This document shows, piece after piece, positions 48,409 through 53,229 of a DNA stretch of 53,229 nucleotides. Position 1 is the first letter of the stretch. The number at the start of each line of letters is the position of its first letter. Source of the DNA: Microbacterium sp. TPD7012 (lineage in GTDB: Bacteria > Actinomycetota > Actinomycetes > Actinomycetales > Microbacteriaceae). The position numbers were made by a program, and so were the translations under genes. The notes below the pieces were generated by a model. That model searched no databases and was not told the origin of the DNA. It saw only the letters and a program-made list of their open reading frames with translations. The stretch covers positions 1 to 53,229 of the forward strand of contig NZ_QDFV01000011.1 of NCBI RefSeq assembly GCF_003075395.1, given 5' to 3'.

Positions 48409-49942
48409 GGGAGTGCTCCTTTGCGATACGGGCGACGGCGCCCGACTGGACGAGTTCGGTGACGGCCTCCATCTCGGGCGAGAGGAAGCGATCGGGGCCG
48501 GGGCCTGCGGCCACGGTGCGGACGAGGTCGCGGACGGCGCCGGTGGCGGGTCCGGCCTGCAGAGGGGCTCGCAGGTCGAGCGCACGAGCGCCGGTGAGGA
48601 TCTCGATCGCGAGCACGCGCCCGAGCCCGTCGATCGCACGACGGAGTTTGCGGGCAGCGGCCCACCCCATCGAGACGTGGTCTTCCTGCATCGCCGACGA
48701 CGGGATCGAGTCGACGGATGCCGGCACCGCCAGGCGCTTGAGCTCGGACACGATGCCCGCGGCCGCGTACTGCGCGATCATGAGGCCGGAGTCGACACCG
48801 ACCTCGTCGGCGAGGAAGGGCGGCAGCCCGTGGCTGCGGGCGGGGTCGAGCGCTCGATCGGTGCGGCGCTCGGAGACCGAGGCGACGTCGGCGACCGAGA
48901 TGGCGAGGAAGTCCAGAACCGCGGCGACCGGCGCTCCGTGGAAGTTGCCGTTGGACTCGATGCGGCCGTCGACGGTGATGACGGGGTTGTCGATCACGCT
49001 GGCGAGCTCGCGCTCGGCGATGGTCGACGCGTAGCCCATCGTGTCGCGGGCGGCACCGTGCACCTGCGGCGAGCAGCGCAGCGAGTAGGCGTCCTGGACC
49101 CGTCCGTCCTCCGGGCCCTTGTGGCTGTGCACGATGGGCGAGTCGCCGAGGAACGACCGCAGGTGGCCCGCCGACACGGCCTGCCCCGTCTGCGGGCGCA
49201 GGGCCATGAGGTCGGCCGCGAACACCGCATCGGTGCCGAGCTGCGATTCGACCGACATCGCCGCCGCCATGTCGGCGGTCAGGAGCAGCGTCTCGAGGTC
49301 GTGCAGCGCGAGCAGGAGCATCCCGAGCATGCCGTCGGTGCCGTTGATGAGGGCGAGCCCCTCCTTCTCCACGAGGGTCAGCGGCTCGAGGCCGGCCGCG
49401 GTCAGCGCCGCGGCGGCGTCGACGAGTTGACCGTCCGCCGTGCGGACCTGTCCCTCTCCCATCGCTGCGAGCGCGATGTGCGCGAGTGGGGCGAGGTCGC
49501 CGGAGCATCCGAGGGAGCCGTACTCGCGCACGACCGGGGTGATCCCGGCGTTGAGCAGACCCGCGTAGGTCTCGACGACGACGGGACGCACCCCCGTGCG
49601 ACCCGACGCCAGTGTCTGCAGGCGCAGCAGCTGAAGACCGCGCGTGACCTCGCGTTCGACCTCGGTGCCGGTGCCCGCCGCGTGCGAGCGGATCAGGCTG
49701 GCCTGCAGCTGCAGTCGCCGGTCGGGCGCGATGAACGTGGTCGCCAGGGCACCGAATCCGGTGGAGACGCCGTAGTGGGGGTCGGGGTCGGCGGCGAGTC
49801 CGTCGATGACCCGGCGCGTCTCGGCGACGCGCTCGAGGGCCGCGGGATCGAGCGTGACGGGCGCGCCGTGCCGGGCGACGGCGACCACTTCGGCGGGCGT
49901 CAGCGGCCGGGCACCGACGAGAACAGGGGCGAGATCACTCAT
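48401..49942 (-). CDS. hutH: Histidine ammonia-lyase
   Basis: A 513-residue lyase that removes ammonia from histidine to give urocanate. The cofactor-forming tripeptide region is GSLGCSGDLAPLAH, with Cys146-Ser147-Gly148 instead of the usual Ala-Ser-Gly of the MIO triad. GVSTGFGALA near 58-67, NGTDGMLG and SRCSPQVHG-like LRCSPQVHGA are present. The start at 49942 gives a canonical N terminus; a GTG at 49957 would add five residues. It overlaps hutU by 8 nt and is divergent from the IclR regulator with a 52-nt gap. Confidence 0.95.
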   Translation of the reverse strand: MSDLAPVLVGARPLTPAEVVAVARHGAPVTLDPAALERVAETRRVIDGLAADPDPHYGVSTGFGALATTFIAPDRRLQLQASLIRSHAAGTGTEVEREVTRGLQLLRLQTLASGRTGVRPVVVETYAGLLNAGITPVVREYGSLGCSGDLAPLAHIALAAMGEGQVRTADGQLVDAAAALTAAGLEPLTLVEKEGLALINGTDGMLGMLLLALHDLETLLLTADMAAAMSVESQLGTDAVFAADLMALRPQTGQAVSAGHLRSFLGDSPIVHSHKGPEDGRVQDAYSLRCSPQVHGAARDTMGYASTIAERELASVIDNPVITVDGRIESNGNFHGAPVAAVLDFLAISVADVASVSERRTDRALDPARSHGLPPFLADEVGVDSGLMIAQYAAAGIVSELKRLAVPASVDSIPSSAMQEDHVSMGWAAARKLRRAIDGLGRVLAIEILTGARALDLRAPLQAGPATGAVRDLVRTVAAGPGPDRFLSPEMEAVTELVQSGAVARIAKEHSHG

Positions 49943-49994
49943 GTTCCGATTCCACACCCGCAGCGTCGACGGCGACAGCGGATCATGACATGCT

Positions 49995-50780
49995 GTGTCT
50001 GTGATCCCAGACAGTTCGCAAGCCTCAGGGAGCGGCGCACCTCAGGTGCCGGCGGCCGAGAACACCCTGCGGATCCTGAGCTATCTGGCGGGTCGCCCGG
50101 CGCCGGTCGCCGCCTCCGCGATCGCCCGTGAGCTGTCGCTCCCCCGATCGACCGTGTATCACCTGCTCACCACGCTCTCGACCCACGGTTTCGTGCTGCA
50201 CTTCCAGGAGGAGCATCGGTGGGGCCTCGGCACCTCCGCCTTCGAGCTGGCCGGAGGCTACACACGACAGCAGCCGCTCGCCCGCCTCGGACGCCCCCTG
50301 GTCGCCGCGCTGTCCGATCGTCTGGGTGAGAGCGCGCACCTCGCGGTGATGAGCGGAGGCGACGTGCTGTACATCGTCGAGGAGCGCGCGCCGCGGCGGC
50401 CGGCGCTGATCACCGACGTCGGCGTACGTCTCCCCGCACATCTCACGGCCAGCGGGCGGGCGATGCTCGCCGTGCTCCCCCGCGAGCAGGTGCGCGCGCT
50501 CTACCCGAGCGCCTCCGCTTTCCCCGACCGCACCGGACTCGGGCCTCGTCGTCCCGCAGAGCTGCGCGAGCTGCTCCGGGAGGTCCGCTCGCGCGGCTAC
50601 GCGACGGAGGACAGTGAAGTGGCGGAGGGCCTGCGGTCGGTGGGCGTCGCGGTGCGCGATCAGGCCGGATGGCCGGTGGCCGCCGTCGCGGTCACCTGGG
50701 CCGGCGAGGAGCGGGACGAGCGCGCGCTGGCGGATGCCGTGACGGCCACGGCATCCGTCCTGGAATCCCGGCTGAGGTGA
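49995..50780 (+). CDS. IclR family transcriptional regulator of histidine utilisation
   Basis: A 261-residue regulator with a winged HTH at about 20-75 (ASAIARELSLPRSTVYHLLT) and an IclR effector domain at about 90-255 (ARLGRPLVAALSDRLGESAHL, RLPAHLTASGRAMLAVL). It is divergent from hutHUIG and so probably controls it, with urocanate or histidine as likely effectors (inference). The start is either the GTG at 49995 or that at 50001; no ribosome site is clear. Note that its HTH and size are typical of IclR rather than the GntR-type HutC of proteobacteria. Confidence 0.88.
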   Translation: MSVIPDSSQASGSGAPQVPAAENTLRILSYLAGRPAPVAASAIARELSLPRSTVYHLLTTLSTHGFVLHFQEEHRWGLGTSAFELAGGYTRQQPLARLGRPLVAALSDRLGESAHLAVMSGGDVLYIVEERAPRRPALITDVGVRLPAHLTASGRAMLAVLPREQVRALYPSASAFPDRTGLGPRRPAELRELLREVRSRGYATEDSEVAEGLRSVGVAVRDQAGWPVAAVAVTWAGEERDERALADAVTATASVLESRLR

Positions 50781-50804
50781 TGAGCGGGATCAGGCCCGCC
50801 GCGC

Positions 50805-52415
50805 TCAGACGGGGTGCTGCCCGGCCGCCCGGCGGGCGATACCCGAACGCGATGTCACCTCCCACCGTCGCATCACCGCACTCACATGCTTCTCGACCGT
50901 CGACTCGCTCACCTCGAGCCGCTCCGCGATCGAGCGGTTCGTCGCACCGCTCGTGATGAGGGCGACGATCTGCTGCTGGCGCACCGTCAGCGGCTCGGGT
51001 CCGGCAGCCGCGGAGGCTGCTCCCAACGCCGACGCCACACCCACCCGCGTCGGGACCCCGAAGGCATGGAGCACCCGCGAGACATGGATGCGCACCGTGT
51101 GCTCGGACAGGAACTCGGACGACGCGATCTGCGCGTTGCTGCGCCCCTCGGAGATGAGCAGCGCGATGCCCTGTTCACGGGCGGACAGCCCCTCCCACCC
51201 GCGGCGCGTGTCCGGAGGGAGGCGCCTGCCCACCGACCGGAGCTCGCGGGACGCCGACCTGCGCACGGCGCCGAAGCCGTGCGCATCCGCATCGGTCACG
51301 ACATCCGCCAGTCGCCGTGCGGCCGCTCCTCGTTCGCGCAGGGAGATCCTGGCGCGGGCCGCGAGAATCTCACCCTCTGCTGCCTCCAATGCGCGCCGCG
51401 CGCTCTCAGCGAGAGCGACCGATCGCATGGCCTCCTCGAGCGCACGCTCGGCATCGCCGGCGAGGAGCGACACCCGGCTCGCGATCCGCTCGACCGTCGA
51501 GCTCGCGCTCGGGTGTTCCGCGAGCGGAGCAGCGCGCAGCTGCCAGGAGCGAGCAGCGTCGAGGTCGCCCGCGTCGACGGCGGCCCTGGTCAGGATCTCG
51601 AGGCAGATCGCGCGGTCGACGATCCGCACCTGTCCGAAGGACGGATCCACGGATGCCCGCAGCACGGCGGCGGCGGAGGTCCGCACGTCGTCGCCGACGA
51701 TCGCCGCGTAGCTCGCGAGCAGGAACGCCCCGCTCATCAACGCGTTCACCGGCGCGATGTCCCGTGCGAGGATGCCGCTCACCGCCGCCCGTGCCTCCTG
51801 GCGCCGTCCTGCACTCCCGTCGATGACCGCCGCGGTCGCGGTCGCGAAGATCCGCTCCGCCTCCGTCCCGGCACCCGCGCACGCCTGCGCCGCCTCGTCG
51901 GCGGCGCCGCTCACATCGCCGCTGAACAGCCGCACCCTCGCCACGAAGCAGCGGATGACGGTCAGGAACGGGTGATCCCGTCGACCGAACAGCGCCGTGC
52001 GGGGAGGGACGACCGAGAGAAGCCCTTCCGCGATATCGAGGCGCGCCTCCGCGAGAGCCGCTTCGGCGAGAAGAGCGCAGAGGGGCAGGCGGAGCTCGCT
52101 CGCGATGCCCGCGGAGGCCCGCGCGGCGGACGCGAACTCTTCGGGCGGAGCCGACATGGGCGTCCCTGCCCGGGCGAGTCCGCACACGCTCTCAGCGAAG
52201 ACCACGGTGTCGGGGTCGTCTGCAGCACGACGAGCCGCCGTCGCCAACGGAGCGGCGATGCCGAACTGCCCCGCCCACACTGCAGCGAGTGCCGCGAGCG
52301 CGCTGTCGAAGGCGACGTCCGACGAGCCCGCCGTGACGCGGTACAGCTCAGGAGGCACTGCATCGACGACGACGAGCTGCCGAAGAAGCGCGTCGAGACG
52401 GGCAGCGCGAGACAT
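50805..52415 (-). CDS. LuxR-type transcriptional regulator with two C-terminal HTH domains
   Basis: A 536-residue protein. Residues about 1-400 form an Ala-rich helical repeat region, probably TPR-like (SALAALAAVWAGQ, AACAGAGTEAERIF, ARSWQLRAAPLAE). Two LuxR/GerE HTH domains follow: 409-465 (GLSAREQGIALLISEGRSN and LSEHTVRIHVSRVL) and 475-532 (PLTVRQQQIVALITSGATNR and VSESTVEKHVSAVM), joined by an Ala linker. The first half lacks an AAA/NB-ARC Walker motif. The ATG at 52415 follows a TACCAT -10 box by 6 nt; a longer open frame is a shadow of the divergent lipoprotein gene. Confidence 0.85.
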   Translation of the reverse strand: MSRAARLDALLRQLVVVDAVPPELYRVTAGSSDVAFDSALAALAAVWAGQFGIAAPLATAARRAADDPDTVVFAESVCGLARAGTPMSAPPEEFASAARASAGIASELRLPLCALLAEAALAEARLDIAEGLLSVVPPRTALFGRRDHPFLTVIRCFVARVRLFSGDVSGAADEAAQACAGAGTEAERIFATATAAVIDGSAGRRQEARAAVSGILARDIAPVNALMSGAFLLASYAAIVGDDVRTSAAAVLRASVDPSFGQVRIVDRAICLEILTRAAVDAGDLDAARSWQLRAAPLAEHPSASSTVERIASRVSLLAGDAERALEEAMRSVALAESARRALEAAEGEILAARARISLRERGAAARRLADVVTDADAHGFGAVRRSASRELRSVGRRLPPDTRRGWEGLSAREQGIALLISEGRSNAQIASSEFLSEHTVRIHVSRVLHAFGVPTRVGVASALGAASAAAGPEPLTVRQQQIVALITSGATNRSIAERLEVSESTVEKHVSAVMRRWEVTSRSGIARRAAGQHPV

Positions 52416-52421
52416 GGCGTC

Positions 52422-52427
52422 ATGGTA
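52422..52427 (-). promoter_or_regulatory. -10 box for the tandem-HTH regulator gene
   Basis: TACCAT on the minus strand ends 6 nt before the ATG at 52415. Confidence 0.5.
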
Positions 52428-52533
52428 TCCCCCGGCCGGGTGAATAGCTCGATTCCCCCATGGCCCGCAGCAGCGCATGACGAGCACCATGAGAACGGGA
52501 GAGCCCGGGAGTCGGGCTGAGGAGGGAGTCGTC

Positions 52534-52944
52534 ATGCACACGACACGAAGGAGATCCATCGCCGGTGGCATCGTCGTCTTGACCGCGCTCGCGCTGTCGG
52601 CGTGCGGAGTCGGGACGCCGGAACCGACAGCACCCGACGATGCGGACGAGTCATCGTCCGCGGAGCAGGCACCGGCCGCTGAAGACGACGCCGCAGCCGA
52701 GGACAGTGCCGGCGTCACCGTCGCGGGGACGGGCGTGTACACGATCGGAGGCGACATCCCGTACGGCGGATTCCAGATGCACGGGGAACCTGCACCGGTC
52801 CCGGACGGCTGCACGTGGAGCATCCAGGACGAGAGCGGCGGGATCGTCGTCGAGAACCAGGGCGCGTACGCATTCCTGACCGACGTCCCGGAGTACGTCA
52901 CGTTCCACACGGACGGCTGCCCGGAATGGGAGCAGTTCGAATGA
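52534..52944 (+). CDS. Small secreted lipoprotein of unknown function
   Basis: A 136-residue protein with a signal peptide (residues about 1-24) ending in the lipobox LSAC, an acidic Ser/Ala/Glu/Asp-rich linker (about 27-60) and a compact C-terminal domain of about 70 residues with GTGVYTIGGDIPYGG, GCTWSIQDESG and an even number of Cys (GCTW, DGCPEW) that may form a disulfide. GAGGAGGGAG precedes the ATG at 52534; earlier in-frame starts have no ribosome site. No family recognised. It shares its terminator with the converging rRNA operon. Confidence 0.8.
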   Translation: MHTTRRRSIAGGIVVLTALALSACGVGTPEPTAPDDADESSSAEQAPAAEDDAAAEDSAGVTVAGTGVYTIGGDIPYGGFQMHGEPAPVPDGCTWSIQDESGGIVVENQGAYAFLTDVPEYVTFHTDGCPEWEQFE

Positions 52945-52955
52945 TCGCGTTAACG

Positions 52956-52989
52956 CAAGAAAGCCACCCAGCATTGGGTGGCTTTCTTG
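52956..52989. terminator. Bidirectional terminator between the lipoprotein gene and the rRNA operon
   Basis: A perfect 15-bp stem, CAAGAAAGCCACCCA with TGGGTGGCTTTCTTG and a GCAT loop. Both strands have a T-rich 3' arm (GGCTTTCTTG), so it can end the lipoprotein mRNA (plus) and the 5S-containing rRNA transcript (minus). Confidence 0.9.
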
Positions 52990-53000
52990 TCTAAAAGAAG

Positions 53001-53117
53001 TCCGGCGGTGTCCTACTCTCCCACAGGGTCCCCCCTGCAGTACCATCGGCGCTGTGAGGCTTAGCTTCCGGGTTCGGAATGTAACCGGGCGTTTCCCTCA
53101 CGCTATGGCCGCCGAAA
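53001..53117 (-). rRNA. rrf: 5S ribosomal RNA
   Basis: The minus strand reads TTTCGGCGGCCATAGCG at the 5' end, then the conserved CCGAACCCGGAAGCTAAG core and GGGAGAGTAGG near the 3' end, with complementary ends forming helix I. Length is about 117 nt. It is the 3'-most gene of an rRNA operon whose 23S gene lies beyond the right edge; a U-tract terminator follows at 52956-52989. Confidence 0.97.
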
Positions 53118-53229
53118 CACTATTGATGTTTCAATCAAACACATAACAAAGTCATTGTTGTTATGCGGTTCTCGACCGTACATCGAGAACCACTCAGTGG
53201 ACGCGTAGCACCAACAAACGGTGTGTTAT
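53118..53229 (-). other. 23S-5S spacer of the rRNA operon (partial)
   Basis: AT-rich spacer before the 5S gene. On the minus strand it contains a GGTTCTCGATGTACGGTCGAGAACC-type inverted repeat (about 53171-53193 region), likely part of rRNA processing stems. No gene is present. Confidence 0.6.

Noticed and set aside
1..53229. CRISPR arrays, insertion sequences, prophage or tRNA genes
   Set aside because: No regularly spaced repeats, transposase, integrase or cloverleaf sequences were recognised; the only repeats are the 34-mer and local dyads.

Overview
The window comes from a high-GC actinobacterium, most likely a Microbacterium or close relative in Microbacteriaceae. Supporting this are the strong GC3 codon use with frequent GGATGCC-type Ala codons, -10 boxes sitting 6-8 nt before start codons (leaderless mRNAs), a class Ib nrdHIEF operon, CUT2-type sugar transport, and the ROK, Lrp and CsoR regulator mix. 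No prophage, insertion sequence, CRISPR array or tRNA gene was seen. The right edge is the 3' end of an rRNA operon (5S rRNA, minus strand). The genus call is inference; no ribosomal 16S sequence lies in the window.

Layout, left to right. (1) 1-2514: the start of a luciferase-like monooxygenase, a Gfo/Idh/MocA dehydrogenase and a NYN-LOTUS putative RNase. (2) 2527-14763: a sugar or polyol catabolic region. A tight eight-gene minus-strand operon (dehydrogenase, two-domain ABC ATPase, two permeases, lipoprotein binding protein, two xylose-isomerase-like TIM barrels, Dabb protein) is followed by a divergent ROK regulator, a second dehydrogenase/TIM-barrel pair and a divergent TetR regulator. (3) 14802-21554: small housekeeping and unknown genes, among them a DUF4166/epimerase pair, an aldo/keto reductase, an XRE/XRE/ImmA-IrrE regulatory cluster, an acetyltransferase, a flavodoxin-fold protein and membrane proteins. 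(4) 21577-23000: a tyrosyl-tRNA synthetase with an elaborate RNA leader (upstream ORF, intrinsic terminator, hairpin covering the ribosome binding site). (5) 23231-27600: nrdHIEF with a candidate NrdR box pair and a hairpin-rich upstream region. (6) 27600-33634: an MFS transporter/PfkB kinase pair, a hydrolase/acyl-CoA dehydrogenase pair and an Lrp regulator/aminotransferase pair. (7) 33719-35554: two tandem paralogues of an unrecognised HTH-containing family. (8) 35583-42272: a gamma-glutamylation amine pathway (glutamine-synthetase-like ligase, class I amidotransferase, aldehyde dehydrogenase, SDR, GntR regulator) with a divergent amino-acid/ethanolamine-type permease. (9) 42300-44642: a CsoR-like sensor, a DUF445 protein and a membrane protein. 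(10) 44629-50780: histidine utilisation genes hutH-hutU-hutI-hutG with a divergent IclR regulator. (11) 50805-53229: a LuxR-type regulator with two C-terminal HTH domains, a small lipoprotein, a bidirectional terminator and 5S rRNA.

The catabolic blocks share one plan: overlapping ATGA/GTGA-coupled genes, a divergent or terminal regulator and a dedicated transporter. The most unusual elements are the two-stage RNA leader of tyrS, the tandem unknown HTH paralogues, the tandem-HTH LuxR protein, a ROK regulator with no zinc-site cysteines, a CsoR-like protein with a Cys-His-His ligand set, and an amino-alcohol-type gamma-glutamylation cluster with no PuuB oxidase.
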